Assembly: GCA_947311845.1 (NCBI GenBank)
Contig: CAMZMU010000041.1
Span: 135,994,542-136,058,541, forward strand
Direction: 5' to 3'
From: Poa pratensis
Lineage: Eukaryota > Streptophyta > Magnoliopsida > Poales > Poaceae
DNA: 64,000 nucleotides
The notes beneath the pieces were generated by a model. It saw nothing but the letters and a program-made list of their open reading frames with translations, had not been told where the DNA came from and did not search any database. This document shows, piece by piece, positions 1-13,400 of the stretch. The position numbers and the translations under genes are program-made. Each line of letters opens with the position of its first letter. The stretch's first letter is position 1.

Positions 1-779
1 AGATAAAAAAAGAACAATAATAAAGTCACACACGCAGGAATCTAGAAATTGACATGATATGGCACCTGCTTCAGAAAACTCGCTATATACAAGCACCATC
101 AACTGATATTGACAATCAGAATACATGAACCCGAAATTAAAACTAAGTTTCAGACGCTAAGAGAGGTACATATTCAGATATAATCACAAAATCACTAGCT
201 ATTTTCTTGTATCACCAAGCCAAATGCGTATCTGATCATAACTGTTTCAACACAGAATTGTGGATGTCAAAGGCAAAACTTATCCACCTAACGGATCAAT
301 CAAAGTTGTGCAACCCCAACACCAATCACGTCGTGACATCAGGGTCAAGCTGCCATTTCTCAAGTAGGCCGCCAAACCCCCAACCACTAGAGTACTTCAC
401 TGAGTCATTTCGACAAGCATGAGTTGGGACATCTAAAACACCAGAGTAGTTGCAAGCTTAAGCAATCCGTCACCGGATTTGTACAACCAATTCTACGCAT
501 TAACAGCATCGAAACCCAATTCGAACGTATCAACGTGCGTGCATGACACCATGAAAACTGATTCGAACGATTCCATGGTTCCAGCGCACCTAATCGACCA
601 CAGGAACAAAAATCCCAAAGCTGCCAGCGCTCCCCTCAACCACAGGAACAAAAATCACGGCACCTAATCGACGGATTCCGGCACACGCGCGGGAGGAATT
701 CCCCGAGCAGAATCAGCAGGAGCGACCGCCGCCGCCACGCCGGTCGAAGTCAAACGCGGGCGAGAGAGAGGGTGGTCAC
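1..779. other. Left edge, no gene recognised
   Basis: AT-rich sequence with a GC-rich end (about 660-779). The short open frames have no recognisable domain. If the exon at 780-878 is real, this stretch would be its first intron or a later part of that gene. Confidence 0.3.
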
Positions 780-878
780 CTGGTGAGGGCTCGGCGCCGG
801 CGTGTGCGCCGCCCCGCCCGGGTAAGCAATGCCGATGTTAGCCGGCGTGATCTCGCCGACGACGCTCTGCCTCGCCAT
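780..878 (-). CDS. Possible first coding exon of a gene running off the left edge
   Basis: On the minus strand an ATG at 878 opens 33 codons beginning MARQSVVGEITPANIG and ending in CAG followed by a GTGACC donor-like site. The block is GC-rich, as grass first exons usually are, and the DNA upstream (about 880-1070) is purine-rich on the minus strand with an ATAAAGG motif that could be TATA-like. I do not recognise the protein and see no convincing following exon in 1-779. The plus strand has an equally donor-like GTGAGG at the same junction, so the strand is uncertain. Confidence 0.3.
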
Positions 879-1724
879 CGCCGCTGCTCCCTTGATTTGC
901 TTTCCCCTCTCTATCTGTCTCTAATCCGTGAGTGGCTTTGGCCCCGCCATATCAATCATCTGCTTTGCCTCTCGCTTTCTTTCGCTTTGCCTTTGGCCGC
1001 GCTTGCTTCGTCTGCTCTGCTTCTGCTTGAACGGGGCGAAGTGGTTACCTTTTTTCCTCCTTTATAAGTCGTGGGGTTATGTGTGTTGACTGTTGGACGA
1101 TGGATGATTCTGGTTCATCCTTTGCTCAATTGGTTTCTTACTTTCTTTGAGTAAGCGACAGCAACATGCGGATCCTACCGGTGGCACGTACGCATTGCGT
1201 GTGCGCACATTCCCGTTTGATTTTACTCCAACTTTTTTTTGCCAACATTCATTCTTTTCTCACATTTTGCTCGTTCAGTTTGTCTTCTAGCTCGAAATAG
1301 GATTTCGTCCTGTTTATAAATAAAGTCACGTGGATGGAAACTCTTACAAAGCAGACCAAAGATAAAACACAAAAATAGGAGTATCCGCACCTTACCAAGA
1401 GGCACCCGAGACTACCGACTAAGAGGAGAAACACGTCGCCTCGGAAAACCACTGCACCTCATGCCCATCCTGCCAGCAGAAAACGAGAACCGAGAACGGG
1501 TGAGCACAAAGTCACGTGTACAAGGTACAAGGCCGCCGATATAGCCCCCACGCCAGAACCGAAAAAAGCTTCGAATCAGGATCTGAGCTTGCCCGCCGAT
1601 GATGGCAAGATGTGGCCGAGGGTGAACTGAGCTCCATGATGACGTCAACCGTCGCCATCGTCTAGACCGAAGAAACTGTTGAAAATATGAGCAATTTAGC
1701 AATTGATTTGATCCATGAAAACAC

Positions 1725-2470
1725 ACCGACTAATCATGCAATCTACTAAAAAAATAGATGAACAGATCAAATACTAAAAACATGAATCCTAGTATAATCT
1801 TAAACAGAGAAGACATGAGCACATACGATGCAGCGGGAGCGGAACTATTGGCATTGATATTATCACCCATGTCGTCGATGCAGGTTGTCGTGTCAGGGAA
1901 GAAGTCGTCGTTGGGGAAGTAATCGTTGCTAGTAATCACGCGAGTGCGCTCCCCAAAAAGCTAATCGCCCCTCTCCCATACAGTATCACAAGAGGCGGGG
2001 TTGCGGAGGCCTACTTTCGCTTCAACTGGTGCACGCCGTAAAACGGGATGGAGAAGATTTGAAAGCCGGCGGCGCAATATTCTGAAACAAGGTGGAACCA
2101 TACGTGGTGTGGAGATAGTCTCTAGGCAGCCTAAGTGAACTCTTCACTTGTGCGAACGGATAACCGAACAACCCTTTCTTGGCTGCACCCAGGGATAAAT
2201 ATAGGACCAAGGCGCCTTGACTTTCATGGCACCTATGGCGCCACATGGCATGTGCCTAGACACATGTAGAGTGTGGTTCCATGCAAGACAACACATGTCT
2301 AGTGTCTGACACTTGTCAAGTGCATTGACTCTCAATACAACACATGTCATATGTCATGCCACATGTCTCGTGAGGCCGTGACACCACATATGGCTGCCTC
2401 CTCCCTTCCGGAGTCGTCTATATGAATGGACCAAATCTGGGCTATGGGTTTGCAGCCCAAGTACAAATTT
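1725..2470 (-). mobile_element. LTR remnant, copia-like
   Basis: Read on the minus strand, this stretch contains a TATA-like motif followed about 250 bp later by a block (CCCCGCCTCTTGTGAT, then a GGGAGAGGGGCGAT motif and CTTTTTGGGGA) that recurs on the plus strand at about 24115-24165. Both copies then run into a GACGACTTCTTCCC motif. A repeated promoter-like region with a shared downstream leader is what an LTR would give. I see no paired LTR or polymerase here, so it is a solo or truncated copy; the boundaries are approximate. Confidence 0.45.
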
Positions 2471-2538
2471 CAACAGATAACGGTGGCAATATTTTCGTAA
2501 TTATTTCAAAGTGTGACACCAGCACTCCGGATTGTGTT

Positions 2539-2866
2539 TCTCTACTCCTATAAAAACCACGGTTGGTGATGATGGTATGCCTGCCATCTTTCATCCAGGA
2601 TCGTTCGATTTATATCTAACAGACAGGGACACCCACATTACGCATTTGTAGATAACCCCTTGTGTTCCTATCGCTCTCCCCACATCATCCAACCACCTGA
2701 AAATGGGGAAAAGCCCATCAGAAAAAACAAAAAACTCAATTAAATCCAAACTGTCTCTGGTGGAATTATTGATAAATGTGATGAATAATGATACATTTAC
2801 TTTATTTAATATCTTTGTAAGGGTGAAAATAAATAATGACCGTGACAACGCACAGGCATTCAACTA
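2539..2866 (+). mobile_element. Short non-autonomous Helitron-like element
   Basis: The left end begins TCTCTACTCCTATAAAAA and the right end is AACGCACAGGCATTCAACTAG followed by T. TC at the 5' end and CTAG at the 3' end next to a host T match the TC...CTRR rule for Helitrons, and the GCAACGCACGGGCA-type tail recurs at two larger elements in this window (ending 36156 and 39354). No coding capacity. The 5' junction is not preceded by A, so that boundary is less certain. Confidence 0.5.
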
Positions 2867-4416
2867 GTAATAGTAAAGATTAGAGCCCAGCCAAAAAGAA
2901 ACCAAACACACCGAATAACCCAGCCCGGACAATATAACCCAAACGAAGCCGCACAATTCTCAGCGCTATGTAAGTAAGAACCCTTTTGTACCTGGTTTTG
3001 CGTCCACTTGGAGTATACAGAGTACACCGTGAAGTGTATGTCATGTCATGTACTCCATGCATTGTACTCCATGTACTATGTGTAGTATACTTCGGGAGAG
3101 AAGTATTCTTGTACTTTCATGGTGCAAACTTTGTAAAAAATATAAAACAAAAATATATAAAAATGAAGGGATCACAGAGCTTGAGAGCCAGAAATCCTAC
3201 TGCATCATATCATATCTCATATCTGACTATTTTAAGTGGCCTGGCGACAAAATTCAAGGGTATAATCAGAGACCAAGAACAGCAGCCATACACACGGCAA
3301 GAAAGAACAATATAGCAGCCAAACTCACCGTCCTGGAGCAGGACATGTACTTTTCACAGGTGCAAAATAGCCCAGCGGTGGCGCCATGCTCTCCTGGAAG
3401 CAGAAGACCTACCCAGTAAACTAAGAAAAAAGATACTACTATATTATAGCCCTTACATTCCATGAATAGGTATTATCCAGGCAAGCGCCCCCCTGACCAC
3501 TACAAGTACAAAAAGAAATATACAGAGCCGAAGCCATGATTATTAACAAAGAGTTTCCTGCGTCTACATTATTGTACACACGGTTCTCCGCCAGACGCGA
3601 GAACAAATGATGTTGTCCAGCCATCCAACCCTACACAGATGCCAATGGCTTCCGCCAAGTTCAAGATCAAAATCTCAAAGGTGAAGGCCTCAGGATCAAG
3701 CAAAAAAAAAAGGGCATCATGCTTGTCTCGCCTCGAGAAAAAGCGCGGACATCAATCAAGAGATTGGAACTGATGCAAAACAAAAAAGAAGTGGCAGCCA
3801 GGTGCTTGCTGGAGTAGCAAATAAAAAATACGCCTAGTTCCTAGCTATCTCACACATGCCTTCGTTCCTGCATTAGTATGATCGGCAAGATGTCATTGGA
3901 AGAACGACAGAAGACATTGAGTAAATATTAGCATCAAAATTCTGGAGTAGCTAATATTAATCTAGTCACGGCTCGAGGCATATCAAAAAAAGGTTTGCAC
4001 AATACTGTTTCTAGAAAAATACTGCAATTTACTGTGCAATGTGGCATGTACATCCATATTAGTGGGACTCTATTTTTGTGTGTGTGATATCCTCCTTATT
4101 CTTGGCAAAGCTCAGCCCAAACCTTACATGAAATTGAAATCATGGCATGGAGTGTACGATAGAGGTTCAACAAGTTGGGGTAATCTAAATTGTTATATCG
4201 AACCATCAATACTGATTAATACTTTCGCAAAAAAAATACTGATTAATAGAACTACTGAATACTGATAAAGTACATAAAGTGCATCATTCTGGATTCTGGA
4301 ATGTACAAGTGCTTCATCTGAACATTTATATTAAAAGTTAAAAAAGGGATACAAAAACATTGATTATAAACAAGACAAAATCGTAGCTTTAAGATGCACA
4401 TATATCATTAGATAAC
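2867..4416. other. Intergenic, no gene seen
   Basis: AT-rich sequence 3' of the homeodomain-DDT gene. It includes a stretch with repeated GTACTCCATG and TGTCATG motifs near 3030-3080. Open frames here are short and match no family I recognise. The 3' UTR of the minus-strand gene ending at 4417 must lie at the upper end of this interval. Confidence 0.4.
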
Positions 4417-7400
4417 CTAGAGAATCGACCAAAACATACTTGTCTGTGTGGACCCTTTGGCTAATGCTCTGTCAGAATCAGCTTGTACAAAATAAGGTGC
4501 AATGAGAGCATCCAATTTGACAACCCAGAGTGCAACTGCAGACGTTGTTTGTGGCATCGTTTGGAAGTATACAGTAATGTCATCCAGATATGAACTAAAG
4601 CTTGCTGTTGAGGAACTTTGGTACAACCAATCTTCATCAATTGCCCCAACAAAATCAACAAGAACCTGCAGGGAAGAAACATGGGAAAAGAAAAGGTAGC
4701 AAATAATGAGTAAGTTACTTGAAACTTAATGAAAGTCTGTTCTCATATTATGATAAACAGGGGGAAAATAACTGACCTGCAAAAGCTCTGATAGTGATGA
4801 TGTTCGTCGCAGCCGCTTAACCCACAGGTTGTGTGAAGACTTCATCCACAAACCGGCAAAAGCTGCCGCAGGCATGCGTGCCTACATCAGGATATATTAT
4901 AAGGAAAAATAAAATAAAGAAGCTGCTATGGAATGCATATGCTTTTTATGAACGTACAAACAAGTGACTGCCAATCCAATACAGGTACATAACTCAAACT
5001 CGAGTCCCATGTAGCTTCTTAACAGAGTAAATCCCAGAAAATAAACTGCATAGTTTTTTATACTCACCTCAATAGCATGAATGGCTGCTTTAAGTGCCTG
5101 CAGCTGCGAAGGAAGCACTTTATGATTTGGAACATCGTACAAATCCTCAGGCTCCCTGCATGTTGCCACATGTATAGCATATCTTTCTTCAAGATCAAAA
5201 CCAACCTCAAAAGTAGAATGGCATATTCTACAGTGTTTTTCATCTCTCCAATACAGATCATGGCAACTTTCACAATGAACGAGTGATTCCTTAAATGACC
5301 TCTTGCCACACTTAACAGCAGTAAGAGAAGAATAGAAAGAAGTCCAGATCCATTTATCTAGCGCTTGCAACCTTTCCCACTTCACTATCTTCTCATCACT
5401 TCTCCTACAAACTTCGATTTCCATTGCAGATGATGCATTCAGAAGATTACCAGCTAGATATGCGGGAACAGAAGCACTGTCAATGTCTGATAGGGGTGAA
5501 GCTCCATCTCTACTACTTGGCTTGGGTGAATCTCTGTTTCCACTGCTTGTCTCGGAACGAGAAGAATCAGATGATGCTGCTATCGCAACTGCATTCCCAT
5601 CATCCAAGTGTTTTTTCATGCCTTCAAAAAGACACGCTTGCCTCTTTTTCATTGATGCAAGAAGATGAGCTTCCCTGTGCCTCTGATGTCTAGAACAGAC
5701 AGCAGCGAAAGTAATTCCTGCATTGCACAATAGAGGGATAGAACAGTAACTTTATTAGTTTAAACTCAAGCAATTAAATAAGAGGCAGAGACAAAGTTAT
5801 ATATCTAAGAAAAGTAAGCAGGTGGACAACCTGTGGAGAATCGATCACCTCCCAGTGACCATCTTCTGAGGACTCAAAGTAGACCCTACGATGCCCTGGA
5901 TCATCTGCCCTACAAGGGCCAAGGAAGAGCCAATAGTTGTTATACCTACGGTCTGATCCTAAGAGAACAATTTGTGGCTGATGTGCAAATCCTGTAGACA
6001 ACTCGTTAGCTCCAGAGTCAGCAATGTAATCCTGACTTTTCAGATTTCCTGACTGTCCTCGCATAGAAGAATCAAAACTGGGAGAGCTTCCTGGTCTATT
6101 TAAGTACTCGTCACTAGATTGATAAATGGTTCTCGTCAACTTCTTTAATTTCCCTCCTGAGGCATATGACTGTGCTCTCTGTATGTTAGACAGGACACCT
6201 TGTGGTTCCTACAAAAGGTAGAAAATGATAATATAAGGTCTTGCAGTTTACAACAGCCAGTAGGGCATACAAATAGGGAATGGAACATTTGTATGAAGAT
6301 GGACTCGAACTTGGCACGTGAACACAATAAAGTTATGCAAAACAACTGAGAAATGACTATGATATGTATGTTCACTTCCAAGACTTCGATTAACAGTTAT
6401 ACAGTACCAAAGCCCTAAGGCACGCAATCTCCACTTATATTGTCCATCTACAGTATCTTAAGGCAAGAACACGATAAAGTTATGCAAGAGAACTGAGAAA
6501 TGATTATGATATGTATATCCACTTCGAAGACTTTGATTGACAGTTATGCAGTAGCCTAAGGCAAGCGTTCTCCACTTACATTGTAATCACAACTTACAAG
6601 GTTCATTTCCTTTAAACATGCCAGTAGCCATGAGGAGAGCCGGCATAGCATAGCTAGAATAATCAGTTTGAAGTGTAACGTATTTATATTAGTTGTGGAT
6701 AAATGAATAAAGCACATCAAAAAAAATAGAGACAAATTTGTATTAATGGTTCATGGGTTGGATAATTTAAGAGGGAAAGAACTGTGGCAATAAAGCCAGA
6801 AATCGTCTACAAATGAGACTTTGCTCTCACCAATCATCTGATCACTTTTAAGAACATCCAACTATTCACATAGGTAGCGAACTTCATGGATACAGGAAAA
6901 TTAGAAATAACAGAATAGAATAATGATCCTTAAAGTCCAGGATGGTCGTTCAGTAAGGTTTAAGCAATGTTGTCTTCAACAAATATGAGATGCTGCAATT
7001 AAAATGTACTGAAAGAGAGTGAAGATTACCTCAAGCCTTGGAACAGAACCAGCACCAGAAACAACATCCAGTAAAGCAACCAAGCAATCCAACTTCTCAT
7101 CGATGCTTAGGTCTGAGTATTCGCCTTCCATCAACCCCAGAAGCCATCGTTCTCCAGAATAACTTTCATCAATTTCACTGCATTTATTCATATTTTTTTG
7201 CTTCCTCCTAACAATTCTACTTTCATGCTCAGGACAACTCAACTCTTGTGGACCAACAGATTCATCTCCACTGCTGCTAGCATCCCCATCATCAACAGTT
7301 CCAGAATCCTCAGTATCTGACCTGGGATCTTCTTTTCCTTTAATCCGAGGATCAACACGGAGACGGTACGCAGAAGGCGCGATCTTCTCAAATAATGTGA

Positions 7401-10400
7401 TGTCACTAGAGAGAGTTGAGAATATCGACTGCTCTACATCTGATGCGCCTGAGAGGTTGAGATCGATAATCTGAAGAGACAACAGTATAGTAAATGCTAT
7501 AGAGATACTCAACCAAAAAGATATACAGAAGACCAGCTGTCCCAAATATTAACAGTTTATTTCTGATATTGTAAAGAAAAATACCTGTGGTGATTTTACG
7601 AGCTCAGATACCTTTAACCCGCCACTTCCTTTCTTAGACAATAGTGCAAATAATTCACCTTTCAGTGTACGAGGACGTAGCCCGTATTTAACCATTTGAT
7701 TTTTCTCCTGTGGGGGCAAAAGGATATATGTTACTTTGAAACATGCTTGAATTACTTGTAGACTAGTAGGGAAAATATATTGATACAGCATATATAAAAA
7801 TATTGGTAGCTGTAGCCTGGAAGGCCACCCACGTACAAGTGCTAAAAGGATCTACAATAATGAGGTGCCCCATTGAGTACCTTGTTAAAGAAATTCCGAT
7901 TCAGCATATGATGATCTGAACCAAAACCTGAAGCTACAAGAACTTGGCGTAGTATTTCAACCCAAGTGAGAGAATTCAGGGATTTGATCCAAAAGTTCAC
8001 ATCGAATTCTTGTTCTCTAACCTGAAAGAGAAACATGTTATGTTAACTACAATAACATCGACTCTATAGGTCATGAATATGATCATACCATAGTTTTAAA
8101 AACCGGACCGGACCGACGGTCCGACCGGAAAAAACCTGAACCGACGAGTTTGCCGGTTTTTTAAGAGCCACCGGTCGAAACAGCAAAAAACCGGGAAAAA
8201 ATAGAATGCGCCAGTCAGGAGTTGAACTTACGACCTCCTGCTGTGTGAAGTGAACCAAGCGAGGCCCGCTACCAACTGGGCTGAAGTTGTTTTGTGAATA
8301 CCTATTGAAGTACGTACTATATTTACATTCTATGGTCATTTTTTTCATGAAAATTGCTTAAATTTTATTTAAAAATAGCGGTTTTTTGTCGCAAACGAAC
8401 CGGGTGAGCCGGCGCCGAACCAGTGAACCAGATGCCTGACCGGTTCACTGACCGGTCCGGTTTTTTAAACTGTGGATTATACAAGCAAATCATTCAGCTA
8501 TTATAAATTTCGCATAAGTTCTTCAAACAGGAAGAAGGTACGCGAGATGAAAGTTCTCTTATGTATCCAATCAATGCATTCGCCATAATGACAGCAGCAT
8601 GAAGCAGTCTGAAGCAACTAACACTCAAGTCAGTGAACACAAACTCTGTTCTGCATTCTATGAGAAGTAAGACAGCATGTATGAACATGAACACCTCAAC
8701 TGAAACAGAAGTTTGGCACTGCAGTTGAGAAAAAGCCACGGTATTAAATGAACGCACATAAGAGAAGAATACTAGAATAGCATACACAATCTCTTTGTAC
8801 GATTTTTTATAGTTTATTGGATCCTACAGAATGGTATGATGTCACACTTATTGCATGATCCGTTCGGGAATCCAAGTCCCCTCTTCTTTTCCAGATTTTT
8901 TTGAAATTGCAATGTCGGAGTATTTAAGACCCCTAAAATCTAGCGCCCACCTCCCATTTATCCTTCAACAACAATTGCTATATAATTATGCACGCACGAG
9001 AGATGAGGGCCTCCTTCGTCTCTCCTGGGCGGGTTCCAAACGACGCATACAGCAGGCAATGCAGGCTGGTTTATGTGGCGCAAGATTGGCTATAGTTAGT
9101 AGCAGCCAGAGTTATTAGCAGGAGAGATATTAAGAGAGGAAGTTACTAGTGGTGGTTATCTCCTTGGTCCACGGAATTTGGCCCTCCGGCCTAAGATTCC
9201 CAAACAGAGGCAGTACAAATTAGAATGAACACTACAAATTAGTACCTTGCTACTAGATAATGAACTCGATTCATCCTACACCATCATTTATTAGACCCTG
9301 TTTGTCCTTATTTGCCTTCAAGGAAAATATTAACTCAATATCCAGAGTAGGCTGGAACAGGAGCATAACAAATGCATGGTAATGAAACGGCTCGACAATT
9401 TGCTCAGATCCAGCACCGAGAGTCTAAGACCATACACTTTGACTTTCAAATGCAGAATCATATTCAGACTATAACTTCTATACAATGTGCAACAAACTCA
9501 CCAATACGTCTGCCAACATAAATAAATATTTGACTAACAAGAATCAATCAGGCTGAAGAAAAATAATAAAATGAACCTACTACTAAGTTTTCCGCTCATT
9601 CAAAATTCATCGGTGGACTGCGTGACAAAACTGAAATGGCGCCACAACCTAATAGCTCTCTAACATTAACAAGATGTAACTGAATGCTTGAAACGAACAA
9701 AAGTATATAGCAGCATTTTCAAAACTCACAAAGTTCAGAAAGCTTAAAAATCTGCTGTCTTTAGACGATCGTGGAACAAACACACTGTTGCCGCCCCTTT
9801 CTGTGTTTAACATAAGTAGCTTGAGAAGACTGACATGTACTTTCCCAATAACAACGAGTCCTGGAGGCATTTGCACAGTAAGAAATAATACAATGAATCA
9901 TGCCAATTCCAGGGATGTTTTACCAAAAAAACTGCACCTTGTCATGGAATGCTTGTACAAAGTCATCAAATGTAAAGGGATGGACATCCATGGTACCAAA
10001 ATGTGTGTAGATAAACCGGACAACCTGCCAAGAATATTTTCCAATTAACAGAGGTTGGCCAAGTTTCAACGTAAAAGCTAGTGGAAGAAAGGTGGACACA
10101 TCAAATTTACGAACATGACACTAATACACACATTAGAAGCAAGAAAAAATCTGACAGTTAACCAAGTTTCAGTATGTATGATACAGAGGTACTAAGATTT
10201 TTAACGACATGTATAGGTCACTAATGTTCCAAAGTAAGCTAAACAAAATAACCAAACTACATACATATAGAAGATGTGTGAATGCATATCTAAAATATTC
10301 CCACTCCCTGCAAAAAAAAAATATTCCCACTCCCTGGATGTAAATAAATCTAACTAACTATTGGTTGGCTTTATGAAGAAAACCAGTAGCTGGACGGAAA

Positions 10401-13400
10401 GATTCGTAAGGCTAATCTTATTGCAGTATAGCAATGAGCCAATAAGGCGCACACTTTCATTAACAATGCAGAAAATTCCATAAGTTGATAAAAGTTGGAC
10501 AGATATAAGACCGTGGGCTGATTTTCATAATTTCATGAGGTAAATTCTATCAAGGATGATAATAATGCTCCTCCATTGTCACAAAGTAATGCATTGCAAA
10601 TAACCTGGAAAAGCTTTTTCACAATTTCAGGTGAAGATTCCCAAGGTTTTGTGGGAAATGGTTGTTTCATCCTCACACTTGGTGGAGGAAACCTGGCAAG
10701 TAAATCTGCAACAAAAGCATTAAGACTAGAGTAAATTGGCTATACTAAAGAACATGAGCACAAAGAGGTATAGGATAGTATTGCACCTTTACAAAGGGGG
10801 CAGCCATGTCTCCCAGTTGAAGAAAGATGGGATGAACATCTTAACGGGTTAGGGCCTGCTTGTAACTCACTGAGCTCAAGCTCCTCATCATCAATTAAAG
10901 TTGCATGTTCAGTTTGTAGTTCTGAAGATTCTGATTCATCAACTGAAAGAAGGCACTCCACTGGAGGATGCTCCTTCAGATCAGTTACTCTGCTACATGG
11001 CACCTAAAATAGGGAGAAATCACCATTAATGTTCTACACAAAAGGTACATTAGGTTCCACTTAACCAGATTAAAAAGGTCAAAGTTTACCTTTCTTTTAT
11101 TCGGCGGTGGTCTACTCTTTTTGTTTACTTTCTTCCGTGGCAAAATTTGTTTCTGCGTATAAGGTTAAAAGAGGAAATTCTGAGTTGCTAATTCAACTAA
11201 AGACGATTTCAAATAACATAGGCTGTGCCAGGTCAAATCAATTAAAGTGACTTTACTTGGACAGGCTTTCCACCAGAATCATCGAATGGTCTCAGTGACC
11301 TCAAGCAACCAGTTTCATCAATAAAACTGGAGCCATCTTGAATTTCTGCATTTTGGGAATACATTGCATGCCACACTGTCATTAAACCTTTGCCAACTCC
11401 ATGCTTCCTCACAGGATCATTGTTCTCACATGGCAAAGTGGATCTCTGGGCAGTAGACATCATGATCTGCAGATGAACAATTTTTAGAAAGGTGGGCACC
11501 CAATATTACAGGTTTCAATATAAAAGGAGAAAAATTAACATGGATTTACAATAAAGGAAAGTGCACAAATAATTAGTTTGGTTGAAAGATCTTTAGCTCA
11601 GGCACTAAAATAATTGTCAATCCGCAACTGGAAAAAAAACACAAGAATCTCAAGAAACAAATACAGTGAGCTCTCATATTACATCTAACCAGATAAAAAA
11701 GATTAGAGTGCCTTCAGAAAGACTGATGGCTGAAAAAAAAAAGATACCCCGTAAGACAGGGGCTGCAAATCTTTTGTGTCGGTTCAAATGTGGGTGTCAT
11801 CTCTTGGCCTACAAAATACATGGAATTTCTTATTGTACTCTCTGGCTCAAAAGATTATTGTCCTCCATAAGCAAAGACAATATTCAATTTTCAGAGTCCA
11901 TGGTTCTAATTATAAGAAAGATGTCGGGTAATGAAATAAACATTATGCCAGACCAGACTGACTACGAGCACCGGACATGACACCAATGTGTCATTGTACA
12001 CACGCAACGACACAGAATGGTAATGCTTAAAATGAGAAATAATTGTGCTACAGATAACAATGAAAATGCTTACTTAGCATAAATAGTGATGATGCTTTCC
12101 TAAATTAACTATTTTCGAAATAACAGGCTATGGTACTTGCAAACCAAAAATTATATGCGTGGTCATACTGACTATCACCATTTGTAAGTCATTAGGCACA
12201 CAGAATGGCACAAGAGGTATGACACCAACTGTTCAACAATGTTTAGCACAAGGAACAAAAGTTGTGCTAGAAACAAAAATGAACACAACTGTGTAGCCTA
12301 AGTAATACCTTTCTCTTTTTCACAACTCCTTGGTCCTGGTAGGAGTGAAGTCCTGTGGTATCTGCAGCTACAATAAAACAGCATTGATTATTTCAAAATG
12401 ATAATATCAGGGTCTTCGCATCTAAAGATGCAAATCGCAGATGAACTATCCAAAAATGTTAGCAACATTAGTAGAAAACATCAATTATAGGCCAGAATCA
12501 AGAATTAGAGGAGCTTCAAAAATGCTTGCAGATCCTTTCTACTTTCCTTGTTTACCCAAAAGTCTAGTAGGAATTTTGCACCAAGAACAGAGCAACCACA
12601 ACATGTAGCACAGACGAATAGGGACAAAATCAAGCGTGAGCTGCTCAATATAATGCCGTTGTCGCTAATGAGTGAAGAAGCCAAAGATAAGGTTGGAACT
12701 TCCATAGCCAACTCAATAACAATCACAGTTAACGGCATCACAGAATGAGCGAAAAGCACAGCCAAATAACTTACATAGCATGCTCAATAACACAAAAACA
12801 GTTAATAGCAGTGTTTCAAGATGGACAGGGTAACATAAGTTATGTTTAGTGTTCCACACAAACTATGAAACAATGACCAGAGTTTGTTGTAGAACTGCAT
12901 TGTTGATTAAGATTCCAATGTAGGTATTTTGCGTGATTTAATCAACTGGTCGATACATGGATAGATATCTATGGCAATGATGGTAAATGAGTTTTCAGTG
13001 ACCTTAAATTGCTAATGGAAACATACCTCTGACATGGCCGTGTGCGCTTTGGGGCAGGGGATCGAATTCGCCCCCAAGAGACGGACCATCCTTGCGGAAG
13101 ACTTTCCTAAGAATATAATCCTTCGGAAATAGAACTTGTGGTCGAAGTGTGTGTTTCTTTCCTACAAGGCTCGTACTCCTATCAACAGTAGTGTCATCCT
13201 CTGCCCGCAAACCCACAATATTGTGTGTGCTAGATTTGCAAAAGGAGGAATACCTGCTGCTGCTACAACTGAGCCCGGTTGATCCTGCACTAACTTCTGT
13301 TTCCATATGAACCCCTGCAACTTCCATGTGTTTCCTCTCTTTCCTCCTCCGCTCCTTGAACCATATTCTGACCTGACTGTAAGTCAAACCAACAGATGCA

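Noticed and set aside
8215..8288. A functional tRNA gene
   Set aside because: Box-like motifs are there but no convincing acceptor stem or anticodon arm, and it is embedded in a transposon with a related degenerate copy elsewhere.
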